DNA of 64,000 bases, taken from Panax quinquefolius. Lineage: Eukaryota; Streptophyta; Magnoliopsida; Apiales; Araliaceae. This document shows, piece after piece, positions 11,177 through 22,660 of this stretch (position 1 is its first letter; every line of letters starts with the position of its first letter). Position numbers and translations under genes: made by a program. The DNA lies in NCBI GenBank assembly GCA_020205615.1, contig CM035153.1, positions 81,357,853-81,421,852 of the forward strand. The letters run 5' to 3'. The notes below the pieces were generated by a model. It made no database searches. It was not told where the DNA came from and saw only the letters and a list, made by a program, of their open reading frames with translations.

Positions 11177-11486
11177 TCTAGTTATAACTAGAGTAGATTA
11201 GATATGTAAATATTATGTATCTAGTAGTGACGTAAAACCCTCTTTTGTATATCAAGGGTAGTCTTTTGTAAATCCCAATTTTTGGAAAGTAATTGCGAGA
11301 TGGTAATGTAATCAGCTAAGGCTTAGTAGTGTAAATAATGTAGTACTATAATACAAGTTAGGTATCAATATAAGTCTCTTTTTATGGAACATATTGAGTA
11401 ATGAGGAAGAGTTATTGTTTTATCACAAATAATAACTAACCCACAAGAAGAAAATAATAAGGATGTGTTGTTTTCTTAACAACAAA

Positions 11487-12654
11487 ATGCCTCCAAGAAG
11501 GAGACCACGAAATCAAGACAATAATGTTAACCAACCGGAGGGTGGTCCGGTAAATCCAATGCAAGAGTTCGTTAATCTTTTAACAACTGCATTTAATAGA
11601 ACGGGGGCTAACGTAACCGTAATTCCTGGAGTAGTACGAGCTACTACTTTTAAGGACTTTAAAAGTGTAGGTCCACCGGAGTTCAAAGGAACTACAGACC
11701 CTATAGAAGCCCAGACATGGGTAAAAGAAATTGAGAAAGCATTTGTTATAGCAAATGTTGAGGAGGGTCAAAAGGCTGCCTTTGCAACCTATTTGATGAA
11801 AGGAGAGGCCAACTTCTGGTGGGAGGCAAACCAGGCTAGGGCCGATATAGGAAACCTAACGTGGGAGAGGTTCAAGGAGATTTTCTTCGAGAACTATTTT
11901 CCCACGAGTATGCAGGGGAGAATGGAAATGAGGTTTCTTGAATTGAAATAAGGGGATATGACAGTTCCGCAGTATGCTGCCAAGTTTAATGAACTGGCAT
12001 GATTTGCTCCACACCAACTAGACACTGAAGTGAGGAAGGTTAGGAGATTCGAGCAGGGCTTGAAACCCTGGCTCTATAGCCGAATTTTTGTGTTTCAAAG
12101 TACTTCCTTTGGAACCATATTAGGGAAGGCAATAATTGCCGAAGGTGGGAATGAGGCTCTCAGCCAGTACCACAAGGATAAGAAAAACAAAGGGAAAGTT
12201 GATGGGGGAATCAAGACCGAGGGAGCCAGTGGGAGTGGCAACGGTCAAAAGAGGAAGGGTTTTAACTCTGCGAATACCGGAGTGAAACAAAGGGGAATCT
12301 AAAAGGAGGATGGAAGCCTGCAAAACCTGCGGGAAGACTCACTTAGGAGTCGTTCTCAAAGGAAAGGTCGTATGCTATAACTGTGGATATGAAGGGCACA
12401 TTTCGCCTAACTATCCCAATCCGAAGAAAAACCATGGATGTTTTGTATGTGGTTCAACTGACCACATAGCGAAGAATTGCCCGAAGAAGGGTATGGAAGG
12501 AAATAAGGGCACTAATAGTGGTAAGTTGACTATTAGTGGTCCAGCTCAGCCGGGTAGACCAATGGCCCGCACGTTTAATATGACGGTCCAAGATGCGGTG
12601 GCATCAGGGGATGTAGTTGCAGGTATTATTCCAATCAACAACATAAATTCATAA
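11487..12654 (+). pseudogene. gag: gag (capsid and nucleocapsid), broken
   Basis: Gag starts at MPPRRRPRNQ (ATG 11487, chosen over the ATG at 11463 because related gag proteins begin MPxRR). The capsid core includes FKSVGPPEFKGTTDPIEA and NLTWERFKEIFFENYFP. In-frame stops lie at 11949 (TAA, probably from CAA) and 12000 (TGA, probably from CGA), and there is a frame change at about 12303. Two knuckles follow: CYNCGYEGHISPNY, where the last Cys is Tyr, and an intact CFVCGSTDHIAKNC. The frame ends with TAA at 12652, just before protease, in the same frame. Gag would form the particle and bind RNA. The changes resemble C-to-T decay in methylated DNA. Confidence 0.9.
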
Positions 12655-15600
12655 GTTCTATTTGATTCGGGTGCTACTTGTTCGTTTATAGCATGTGATT
12701 TTGCTAGACCACTAGAATTACTTCCCGAAAAATTGCCTATTCCTTTGAACATTAAGGTAGCGAATGAAGAGATAATTCCTGTTGAAAGTATTCATAGGAG
12801 TTGTTGCGTAGATGTACGTGGTTGTAAATTATCGGTAGATTTAATACCGATAAAGTTGGGAGAATTCGATGTAATTCTCGGAATGGATTGGTTGATTAAC
12901 CATGGAGCAATTATAGATTGCCAAAAGAAATGTGTGAGCATCAGGAAGTTGAAGCAACCTCCTGTAGTATTTTACAGTAATAAATTATCGGGACGTTCAT
13001 GTTGTCTTACGATGACACAAACTAGAAAACTGTTAAGGAAGGGATGTGTAGGTTACCTGTGCCAAGTTGTTGACACCCAGCATATGGGAGCAACCATGGA
13101 ACAAATACCTATAGTAAACGAATTTATGGATGTATTTCCAAGTGAGTTACCAGGTTTACCACTGGATAGGGAGATCAAATTTGTAATAGACATTGTGCCA
13201 GGAGTGGCACCAGTCTCAAGGGCACCGTATCGTATGGCGCCTGTGGAAATGAAGGAGCTAATGGTTCAGTTACAGGAACTATTGGATAGAAAGTATATTT
13301 AGCCAAGTGTTTCCCCATTGGGGGCACCGGTGTTGTTTGTCAAGAAGAAAGACGGATGTTAAGGCTTTGTATCGACTATCGAGAGTTGAACAAGCTAATG
13401 ATAAAGAATAAATACCCATTGCCCAGGATCAATGATCTCTTTGATCAGTTGAAAGGGGCAAAGTTTTTTTCTAAAATAGATTTGCGGACGGGGTATCACC
13501 AACGTAAGGTTAGGAAGGAGGATGTACCAAAGACGGCATTCAGAACTCGTTATGGTCATTACGAGTTTCTGGTGATGTCATTTGGATTGCCGAATGTACC
13601 AGCTGCATTTATGGATATGATGAACAGAGTGTTCAAACCATATTTAGACAAGTTCGTCGTTGTGTTTATCGATGATATTCTAGTCTATTCAAAGACGCCA
13701 GAAGATCACGCTGAACATTTAAGATTAGTGTTGGAGACACTAAGGAAGGAGAAGTTATATGCGAAATTCACCAAGTGTGAATTTTGACTAGAAAAGGTGC
13801 AGTTTTTAGTTCATGTCATTGATCACGAAGGATTTCGATGAGATCCAAATAAGGTAAAGCGATGATGAACCGGGAACAATGAAAAAAAAACGAGGTCGAG
13901 TCTGAGTTTCCTAGGGTTAGCGGGATACTATCGAAGATTTATCCAAGATTTTTCGAAGATAGCTACCCCGTTGACTAACATAACAAGGAAGACGGTGAAG
14001 TACGTATGGACGGATAAATGTGAAGACAATTTTCAAGAATTGAAGAAAAGATTAAGTGAAGCGCCTGTTTTGTCATTACTCGATGACACAGGAAATTTCG
14101 TAGTTTATAGTGATGCTTCGCATAGAGGATTTGGTTGCGTGCTCATGCAGCATGGCAAAGTCATTGCGTATGCATCACGACAATTGAAGGATTATGAGAA
14201 AGTTTATCCTACTCATGATCTGGAACTAGCCGCGGTAGTATTTACCCTAAAGATATGGAGGCATTATCTTTATGGGGAGAAATGTGAGATATATACGGAC
14301 CATAAGAGTCTAAAGTATATTTTCACTCAGAAGGAGTTGAATATGAGGCAGAGAAGATGGCTGGAGTTGATAAAGGATTACAATTGTGAAATCTTGTATC
14401 ACCCTGGGAAAGCCAATGTAGTTGCCGACGCCTTAAGTAAGAAGGGTCGGGAAAAGTTGTCTATGTTAACAGCTCAAAATGAATTAATAACAGAGATGGC
14501 TAGGATGGAAATAGAATTAAAGATGCCAAGTGAATCGGGACAGATACTTTTTACGACGAAGATGCAATCTACCATCGTAGAGAGAGTCAAGGAGGTCCAA
14601 CGCAAGACTGACGAGTGTAACCAAATGAAGAAGCGGTTATCCGAGAAGGAAGATGCTAAGTATAGTCTTGATAATGAGAGATTATTAAGATTTGAAGGAA
14701 GAATTTGGGTTCCGAATGAGACGAAATTAAAGGAGCAAGTGTTACAAGAAGCTCATAGTTCAAGGTACTCGATACATCCTGATAACACTAAGATGTATCA
14801 AGACCTTCGACAGAGTTTTTGGTGGCCAAACATGAAGAGAGAAATAACAGAGTATGTGAGTAGGTGCTTGACTTGTCAAAAAGTTAAGGCCGAACATCAA
14901 CAACCCAGTGGCTTGTTACAATCATTGGGGATTCCCGAATGGAAGTGGGAGCATATCTCGATGGATTTCATAGTGGGACTTCCAACAATGGCGAAAGGGT
15001 ATGATTCGATTTAGGTAATAGTCGACCGATTGACGAAATCGGCTCACTTCTTACCAATTAGGGTCAAGTATAACTTAGACCAGTTAGCTAAAATCTATAT
15101 CAAGGAAATTATTTCCAGACATGGAGTACCAGTATTGATTGTGTCAGATCATGATCCACGATTCACATCGAACTTCTGGAGAAGTTTACAAGAACAGCTG
15201 GGGACACAGTTGAAGTTAAGCATAGCTTATCATCCACAAACTGATGGGCAGAGCGAGAGAACAATTCAGACGTTAGAAGACATGTTGAGGTCTTGCATCA
15301 TGGATTTCAAGGGTAGTTAGGATGATCACCTACCACTAGTAGAGTTTGCATATAATAACAGTTATCAAGCAAGCATAGGCATGCCGCCTTATGAAGCTTT
15401 GTACGGAAGAAAGTACAGAACACCATTGTGTTGGGATGAGGTGGGAGAACGCCGGATGCTAGGACCAGAATTGGTGCAGCAGACAGCGGATGTGGTAAAG
15501 TTAATTAGAATGTGTCTCGTCACAGGTCATGACAGACAAAAGAAGTATGCAGACTCACATAGATTAAACCAAAAGTTTGAAGTAGGTTCGTATGTGTTTC

Positions 15601-16001
15601 TAAAGGTATCTCCCTGGAAATGAAAGATATGCTTTGGAAAGAAAGGGAAGTTAAGTCCAAGGTTTATAGGACCTTTTGAAGTATTAAAACGAGTAGGAGA
15701 GGTAGCGTATATGATAGCATTACCTCCAGACTTAGAAAGAATACATAACGTGTTTCACGTATCTGTATTACATCTGTATAAGCCGGATTATAGGCACATA
15801 ATCGAATATGCGCCGATTCATATCGAGAAGGATTTAACCTATGAAGAATCTCCGATTCAGATCATTGATAGAAAGGAACATATTCAGCGGAACAAAGTAA
15901 TACCATCGGTAAAGTTATTATGGAAGAACCACGATGCCGAAGAAGCAACGTGGGAATTAGAAGAAAAGATGATGAAAAATTTTCCTCATCTATTTGATTA
16001 A
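12655..16001 (+). pseudogene. pol: pol: protease, RT, RNase H, integrase, chromodomain-like tail, broken
   Basis: The domains are in order. Protease: LFDSGATCSF (Asp codon 12664). RT: PYRMAPVEMKEL through the catalytic FIDDILVYS (two Asp at 13671-13676). RNase H: DASHRGFG (Asp 14112), ends near [10 protein letters not shown]. Integrase: an H/C zinc site including CLTCQ, then Asp 14964, Asp 15147 and Glu 15255, an exact D-D-35-E. Tail: [10 protein letters not shown], then [18 protein letters not shown], a chromodomain-like end. It is disabled by stops at 13300, 13785, about 13838, 13861-13866, 15012, 15318 and 15621, and by a frame change near 13356. Several stops replace expected Trp or Gln codons (for example TGG to TAG in KGS*DDHLP). 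All catalytic residues listed are still present, so decay is recent. Confidence 0.92.
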
Positions 16002-16033
16002 AGTAAGACGAGATTCTGAGGACATAATCTTTA

Positions 16034-16047
16034 TAAGGGGGGAAGAA
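16034..16047 (+). other. Polypurine tract
   Basis: A purine run with AAGGGGGGAAGAA sits immediately before the 3' LTR (16048). This is the plus-strand DNA primer site used in reverse transcription. Confidence 0.85.
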
Positions 16048-16975
16048 TGTAACGACCGAGAAATTTGGATCTTATTGTAAAATGATTTTATTAAATTAAA
16101 TAATAATAAACTTATATTTTATGTGATATCAAGATAATTGTCATTCTATAACCTATTGGTGTTGGAATGTCGTAATATTTTAGCTACGTGAATGAATTAA
16201 AGTGTTTGAATTCCTAAGACGAAAATAAAAGTTTTCCGAGAAATTTCCCGAAAACACTATTCATCGGTATTTGCTTGGGACTTATTTTTGAATTTTTGAG
16301 AAATACGTAATGATAGAATATTAAAGTAAGACGGATTATGTAATAATAATCTAGTTATGGAAAATGTAATATTTCGCTTGCGGACTTAAGTTATAAACGT
16401 TAAGTAAAGCGAAGTGGGAATGAGTAAAGTAATAATTGTAGGATACTTTGGAATTGTGCAAAAGAATGAAAGTAAGTATAATACGAAGTATTATACGAGT
16501 TTTATATGAAGGATGAATTATCGTATATAAATTCTATATGAATTAGAATACGAGAATAATGCATAAACTATATGTATATGTATTATGTAATACTAATGAA
16601 CTTGTAAGAATTGGTTAGGATTTTGTACAAGCCCAAGTCAATTAAGGTTAAGGCCCAACTATTGAATTAATAAGCAAGTGAATGTTTGATAAAGTAAAGC
16701 CCAAGGATTTATGTAATCCAAGCCCAAGCTAGAATCCATGAGTTGACAAACCCATTGGGGCAAACCATATTAATGTGGTTAATGTGTGGTTATCAAGTAT
16801 TAAAAGTGGTGACCAAGTTAAGTGGTAACCAAGATATATGAGTAATGATCAAGTTATGTAATGACCAAGTATTAAGAGTAGTGGCCAAGCAAAGGATATG
16901 TCTTGTGTTAGCCAAGCAATGAATAGTAAGGAGGTGGCTTAGTGTTATGACTAATCTACCCTAATCTTGATAGTT

Positions 16976-16984
16976 CTATAAATA
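16976..16984 (+). promoter_or_regulatory. TATA box in 3' LTR
   Basis: CTATAAATA followed by GAGAAGC. It is absent from the 5' LTR because of the 2137-bp deletion. It could now drive transcription only outward, into the flanking host-element DNA. Confidence 0.7.
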
Positions 16985-18014
16985 GAGAAGCATTGCTAGC
17001 CATTTATCACTTGTTCAAACAATCTAGTTATTACAAAGTGCTTAATTGGTAGAGAGTTTAAGTTATAAATAAGTTAACTTCCATAAGTCAAGAAGAAGAA
17101 GAAGCTACTTACCAAAGACTTCAAAAGTAAGATTCTTTCTCCAATTATCTCTATCTCTATCATGATAGGATGATAAGAAAAGCTTGGATTAAGGAACATG
17201 AATGATAAAAAGTAAGAAGTATGTATAAGTAATGAACTTAAGCCACATAAGTTGGTAATAAGTCATTTAGGCTAGCATAAGTTATAAACTTATGTGAAGG
17301 TATTATGAACTTGTAATGAGTTTAGTATTATAAGTAATATGAAAGTAAAAGAACTTGTATGATTTTATGTATCAAGTATTCATAAGTAAAGCTATATGTT
17401 GAGAACATATATGTATGATGATTCAGAAACTTTAATTATCATAAGTCATGAATGATAAGATCATAAGTAGTTTATAATTTATCTAGTTATAAACTTATGA
17501 AGAAATAAGTCAAAATACAATCATGAGTATAAGTTGTTGGAATAAGTAGGTTAATATGTTCACATAATGAATGGAATTCATTGGTAATGTTGAATAAATC
17601 ATAAGAATGAAGATTAGCCGGAAATCGCACGATTAGACGATAATCGTCGAATTCGTGAAATTCCTAGATTATGAGTCAATTTTGAGTTTGAACTCAGAAA
17701 TGTTATTTTCCAATGGAGGCAAGTCATGTTCGTCATTTAAGAGTTGCGGACTCGAAAATGGGCGAATTCCGACTTAGAACGAAGAAACAAGCGTTGAACG
17801 TTCACGAACGTTTATCGTTTGTGTTAAAAATGAACCAATAGGTAAATTTTTAGCAAACGAAGTCGAATAGATAAAATTCTTACATGAACGCGTAGATTAC
17901 GTAATTTTTGAATGGTAGGCTTTTGAACGAGCCAATTCGGACTTATAACGAAGGAGTTATGCATCTGGGAAGTTAACAAAATTTTAAAAACTAAATTATT
18001 TTCTGGTGCACAGA

Positions 18015-18300
18015 GTTGGCGCCGCGGCGCCAACCCTAGACCAAATTAGTCACGCCGCAGCACTGAGCAGTGTCCGAGCACACTGGAAACTCACACCGCA
18101 GCGCGAACCTTAGTACATTTTGTGGCACCGCAGCGCCATGAACAGTACATGACATATCGAAACTCATGCCAAATAAGAACCCCATTAAGTAAGGACTGCA
18201 TGCAAGTGAAGAAAGTTTGGGACTCCCATACTGCTAACTCACACCACAACACGAGCTATAGTTATAAAGCTGACGCCGCAGCGCCAGTCTCAGGACATGG
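18015..18300 (+). repeat. GC-rich block with CGCCGCAGCGC repeats and a 20-bp palindrome
   Basis: A perfect palindrome GTTGGCGCCGCGGCGCCAAC occupies 18015-18034. Further copies of (G/A)C(G/A)CCGCAGCGC(C/G) occur at about 18050, 18095, 18125 and 18270, spaced 30-150 bp apart. The block is downstream of the TATA box, so it would be in the transcribed leader, where it could fold strongly. The surrounding LTR is AT-rich. Confidence 0.75.
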
Positions 18301-19541
18301 ATAGTAAGGAAAGTTTATAAGTATAAAGAAAGTTTGGTAATTAATTTTAAAAGTAAACATACTTTAAGGAACATAAAGTAACATTGTTAAGCTTTGTTAA
18401 ACCTTAAGGATGTTGAGTAAAGATTGAAACAAATATGAATGAATGTTAATGATAAACCGGAATGAATAGTAACTAATTCTAAATCAGAATTAGATTGAGA
18501 TGAAGGGTAAGATATAGTCAGATACATACTTGATTATATGTGACCTAATGTAAGGCATTATGTGATCATGTATTGTAGAGATTTGAAAGACTTGAACGTA
18601 AAGTAAATTACATCGTAGCAGACGTTAAAGGCAAGTATTCTAACTCTTGTCTCAGTTCAATCTGAACATGTTTTTGAAGTTCATGTATCCTTACGCATGA
18701 ATTAAAGTACAATAAAGTTAAAGCCACTTCCTTTGGCTAGACTTGATATATTGAGTGGATTACTGATAATCTATTCATCTGTTATCAAATGTTATTATCT
18801 TTTGTCAACTACTTGATATGGTTTTCAAAAGAAGACTGAAATGTTAAACAAACGTTTTATCAGTAAAATGACAGGCACGTGAGGTTGCCAAATTATTAAA
18901 CGTACATACGTTTAATGGATGTAGTGTTGATCAATATAGAGTACAATAGGTTGATCACCTAGAAGTGCTCGTAAGTAATATCGGGCTTACGGACTTAGTT
19001 CCGGGTTGTCCTTTTCAAAGAAAGAATGAATACTCGAGGTCTTTGACCGGAATAAATGTTTTAATTAATTTTATTCATTGTGAAACATTTTGAAAGAAAA
19101 GATAAAGTGCTATTTTGAATCATCGATAGTACTTCATAACTATTGTTCAGTTATCGAAGATATACGATTCATATGTATAAATCATGTTGTTATTAAAATT
19201 GTTATACTTGCTGAGCAAGTTATGCTCACTCTTGCTTAAACCATATGAATGCAGCTAAGACTGAACATCCCGAAGAATCAAATAAGGATAAGGGAAAAGC
19301 TAAGGCAGATTGTTAAGATGTCTTGTAATAATATAGGGCTATTATTTTAATGTAATGAATATTATGACAAAGAACCTTTGTAATGGGTTTAGAACATGGG
19401 AAATGTAAATATTAGTTTGAATATATAGAAGTTATATTCGTTCTTTAAGACTTTTCAATTGAATGAAGGTATGAATGTTTGTACAGTATAGCACCATCTG
19501 TCTGGTTGGAAGATACCCAGATTTGGGGGCGCTACATTGAA

Positions 19542-20003
19542 CCTAAAGGTGTCACACAGTTCCAAAAAACTGACTAGATGCTCGTTCGGATCGTCATTTT
19601 CCAATACCCCAAACTAAACTAAATTCTGAATCATTTGTATCATCCCTGGCTTAATTTCAAATGTATTAGCTGCTATTGCTGGCCTGGTGATGCTTGATTG
19701 TTGTTCAGTCACCTTGGGCGTGGTGTAGTCCCTTAATGCTTTCCGATCTTTGGCCGTCATTTCCTCTTCTTGCTCAGGTGTTTCAAATTCTTGTCTCGTT
19801 TTCTTGATCCACTTGCTCAACCTCTGAAACCTTTTCTCAATGTCGTCGTCAAAAGGCAGCAAATCTGGATTTTTGGACCGAGTTTGCATAAACTGCTTTT
19901 AACACTTAAAATAGAAGAAACAAAACCAAAAAATAAAAATGTCTAATTAAAACTAAATTAATTAAACTGATATTGTAAAACTATTAAGAATTATACTAAA
20001 TAG
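19542..20003 (-). pseudogene. Athila/Tat-type gag start and leader of the host element
   Basis: On the minus strand, gag begins with MQTRSKNPDLLPFDDDIEK (ATG at 19889). A charged region, TTPKVTEQQSS and MIQMIQNLV follow before a stop at 19614; past the stop the frame resumes with ENDDPNEHL and LELCDTF, the normal Athila/Tat gag N-terminal motif. It is continuous with 8619-9031 when the TTGAA-flanked element is taken out. The gag therefore reads leftward over four pieces: 19889 to 19542, 9031 to 8619, 5638 to 5279 and 483 to 1. The 114 bases between gag and PBS are AT-rich leader without other features. Confidence 0.8.
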
Positions 20004-20021
20004 TCCCCGGCAGCGGCGCCA
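20004..20021 (-). other. Primer-binding site, tRNA-Asp type, of the host element
   Basis: The minus strand reads TGGCGCCGCTGCCGGGGA. From memory, the tRNA-Asp PBS of Athila/Tat elements is TGGCGCCGTTGCCGGGGA, one base different. It lies 6 bases from the LTR start at 20028 and fixes the orientation of the host element as minus. Confidence 0.85.
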
Positions 20022-20027
20022 AAAACT

Positions 20028-21402
20028 TGTTGGGTAAAATCTAATTACGCACAACACGCAAGTATACGTGGTCAACAAGTAATAAAGTGATAAGTAGAGT
20101 ATCGTCCCATAGAGACAATTTAATAAGAAACTTAACTTCACAATTATCAATTTCCTATTAATCCTAATTTTATTAAACTATCCAATTCAATGATTAAAAA
20201 TAATTATTCTAAATTAAAAAGTAATTAAACTATCACAAACCAATCACAAATATTAAAATCTAGAATTTCAAACAATTAATGGAAAATTAGACTTATGACT
20301 TCACCCTAAGCTTCACTCTGATTTTAGCACATTTATTCCAATTCAATGCACCATCCCAGTTTATTAATCAAGAACACGAACGTAGTATTAACCACCTCTC
20401 GATGCACTAATACTGTATTAACGTCAATCCACAATTAAGATAGAAATCCATTAAACACCTTAATCAACTAACCCACTATATCTCTATGTGAATTAAAATT
20501 GAAGAAGGTTGAAGAATAAGTTCTCTATCCGATTACATGCGGCGTCACGCATATCTCTACCTTAACACTCATCAAGTTTAAGCTATTAACAAAATCTTGA
20601 ACACATGTTATATCAACTAGGTCTAGATTTGAATATACTCTCTCTATTCCATCCAACTCCACAAAGAATTGTTGATCAGGCAATTCATAGATTCAAGCTC
20701 AAATTAATATAGATAAACTGGAAATAGCTTATTAAATTAGAAATCAATGATTATAAAATCATCGATTCACTTAAGGATCCATTACAAGCCTAAAAAGTGA
20801 ATTAGTTCATAATAAACGAAATAAATACTGAATAAATCATGGAAATCATTCTTTCAATTACAAATAATAGTCTAAGACGAATAATATTGAAAAATACCCT
20901 TTACGTAGCCTAGATTAATCTTCGTAATTTTCCTTATGTGTTCCTTAATCTCAGTGTTTATTGTTAATTATATACTTCAACATGTATTCTGATTACAATT
21001 CCATGCATATACGAGTCCCAAGTCACCACCATCACTTAAACTCCATGTTTGAAGCATTAGAAACCAACTAGAAGACTTCAAATTCGAGTACCCAAGCCCC
21101 AGCTGGCTATTTCCCTTTGTAAGAGCAAGCCCCAAGTTGCTAGAAAGCTGCTAATATGCCCAGACCCCAAGCCCTGGCTTGCTATCAAGTCATAAAAGGG
21201 CAAGCCCCGGCTTGCTAGCAATCTGCCAATTATTTTTCTACTACAGCGTCCTCTGGTAAAATGGCCATAACTTTTGATCCGGGAGGAGTTACGGGGCTTG
21301 CCACCTATCAAATCGAAGATATCAATGAGCTCTACAACTTAATTAATAAAAGAATGTATTGTAAAATGTTTTTAATTACTAATTCATTTATAGAATTTTA
21401 CA
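20028..21402 (-). repeat. 5' LTR of the Athila/Tat-type host element (outer end approximate)
   Basis: On the plus strand it begins TGTTGGGTAAAATC, next to the PBS, as an LTR end should. CGCAAGTATACGTGG follows, a motif common near the 3' end of Athila/Tat LTRs. The outer end cannot be fixed: the sequence merges into a copia gag remnant starting at about 21403, and no duplication is visible. It contains short CAAGCC/GGCTTGC repeats near the outer end. A minus-strand frame at 21078-21311 only reflects those repeats. Confidence 0.7.
21091..21305. repeat. Short palindromic repeats, CAAGCCC...GGCTTGCTA
   Basis: Four to five diverged copies of CAAGCCCC(A/G)G(C)TTGCTA are spaced about 35-50 bp apart. 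Each can pair with itself or its neighbour (AGCAAGCC with GGCTTGCT). They are GC-rich relative to the rest of the LTR. They lie in the outer (U3) half of the host LTR and could be U3 control repeats. Confidence 0.55.
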
Positions 21403-21906
21403 ATGTCTAAATTACTATCACTGCAAAGCATATTAGATGCTATTTAACCGAACCAAATTAAATGGATTGGTTAAGGAAATTGAGAATAGTTCTCACAGCT
21501 GAAAAGCTATCTTATGTCCTTAATACGTCGATCCCTGTAATGGTTGCTGACAATGCCTTTGAGGAAGAGATTGCTACTTTTAGAAAGTGGCAAGATGATG
21601 CATGATTATTTAACGATGCATCATGCTCGCATACATGAGTAACGAGCTTCAGCGTCAGCATGAAACTATGGATGCTCTTACTATATTCCTACACATCAAG
21701 TAGTTGATGGTAAGGAAAGTAGTACTGATAGATATCAGATATCTAACGAGCTCTTCTGATCTAGAATTACTGATGACACTACAGTACAGATAAAAGTCTT
21801 TAACATTATCAATTTGATTGATCAATTAGGACAACAGGTTTTGTCATGGATGGAGAGTTAAGCAAAGATTTGATCTTTCACTCACTCCCAGACTCCTTTC
21901 ACAATT
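21403..21906 (+). pseudogene. Ty1/copia gag N-terminal remnant
   Basis: MSKLLSLQSILDA at 21403 opens a copia-type gag, followed after a frame break and a stop by MDWLRKLRIVLTAEKLSYVL and EEEIATFRKWQDDA. These match the N-terminal Gag (DUF4219/UBN2-like) region of plant copia elements. More stops follow, then weak similarity (MLAYMSNELQ) to the end of the segment. The gag continues at 24915 after an inserted solo LTR. No 5' LTR or PBS of this copia element is visible to the left, where the Athila/Tat LTR abuts. The product would have been the particle protein. Confidence 0.8.
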
Positions 21907-22519
21907 ATTGTTGTAACATTCCAGAATTTTAATTGTTATATTAAATATTTATTGAATTATTTAAGTATTTAATGGAAGAGTTTATTGTTAAATAAATAAT
22001 TGTTCAAATTTGATTTGACGTGGTTAATTATTTGTTATGTAAATAATTAAGGAAATTAATTATTTTGCTAATTTAATTTAATTATTAAGTTAGAGAGTTT
22101 TGATTATTTGAATTACTATTCTTTTTATTGAAATTTGTAATTAAAGGGATGTGTTAGTTGATTAAATAAAGTTATAATTATATAGAAAATTATAATTTTG
22201 GTGGTATTGATTTATGTGATGAAGTGATTTAATAAATTATTATTATGAGTAATTTAATTAAATTAATGTGTGACAAATAATCTTTTATAAAGGAGTTATT
22301 AAAATAACTTAAAGGTGTTTTAATTCAGTTTTGCCAAACAAGGCCTAATGCCTATTAAGTCTTTAATCTATTTGAGTTTTACCAAACAAGGTGTTAGGAT
22401 TAATGGGTTATTTTTGTTAGTGGTTAACCAAACAAGCCTTATGGCTTTTGATTTCAAAATTCACATAACTGATATCAGTTATGTTTATAATTATATTATA
22501 TAATAAATATATATAATAT

Positions 22520-22529
22520 CTATATATAC
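22520..22529 (+). promoter_or_regulatory. Probable TATA box of solo LTR
   Basis: CTATATATAC within an AT-rich stretch, about 30 bases before a long purine-rich leader (22551-22660). This placement is typical of a core promoter. Other AT runs nearby make the exact box uncertain. Confidence 0.5.
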
Positions 22530-22550
22530 GTTATTTGTTAAGACGTATGT

Positions 22551-22660
22551 TAGAGGAGAGAGGTTAGAGAGAAGTAAGAAAACTCAGAGGAAGAAGAAGA
22601 GAAGAAGAAGAAAAGAAGAAAAGAAGAGAGAAAGGAAAGCTAGAGATTGGAGAAGGAGAG
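22551..22660 (+). repeat. Purine-rich (GA/GAA) leader tract
   Basis: About 110 bases made mostly of A and G (AGAGGAGAGAGG, then repeated AGAAGAAG) directly downstream of the TATA box. It would lie at the start of the LTR transcript. It is a GA-type low-complexity tract. Confidence 0.7.

Larger units (their letters stand above)
9032..19536 (+). mobile_element. Complete Ty3/gypsy chromovirus-like element, TSD TTGAA
   Basis: The element runs from TGTAACAACCGAG to GGGGGCGCTACA and is flanked by perfect TTGAA duplications (9027-9031, 19537-19541). The order is 5' LTR (9032-10383), PBS, pre-gag ORF, gag, protease, RT, RNase H, integrase, chromodomain-like tail, polypurine tract, 3' LTR (16048-19536). 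Integrase after RT/RNase H identifies Ty3/gypsy, and the C-terminal chromodomain-like segment points to a chromovirus, probably the Tekay/Del clade. By hand I count roughly 15-20 differences between the two LTRs over their first 600 bases, so the insertion is fairly young. Gag-pol is nevertheless inactivated by several stops and frame changes, and the 5' LTR has lost its promoter. Confidence 0.95.
16048..19536 (+). repeat. 3' LTR, full length (3489 bp)
   Basis: TGTAACGACCGAG...GGGGGCGCTACA. It contains a TATA box (16976-16984) and a GC-rich block with a 20-bp perfect palindrome (18015-18034) in an otherwise AT-rich sequence. It is the complete partner of the deleted 5' LTR. A short frame at 18122-18304 and one at 17824-18033 have no recognisable product and are ignored. 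Confidence 0.95.

Noticed and set aside
21078..21311. A 77-codon minus-strand frame.
   Set aside because: Its LLASRGL/IASQGL/IASWGL repeats only mirror the CAAGCC/GGCTTGC DNA dyads of the LTR.
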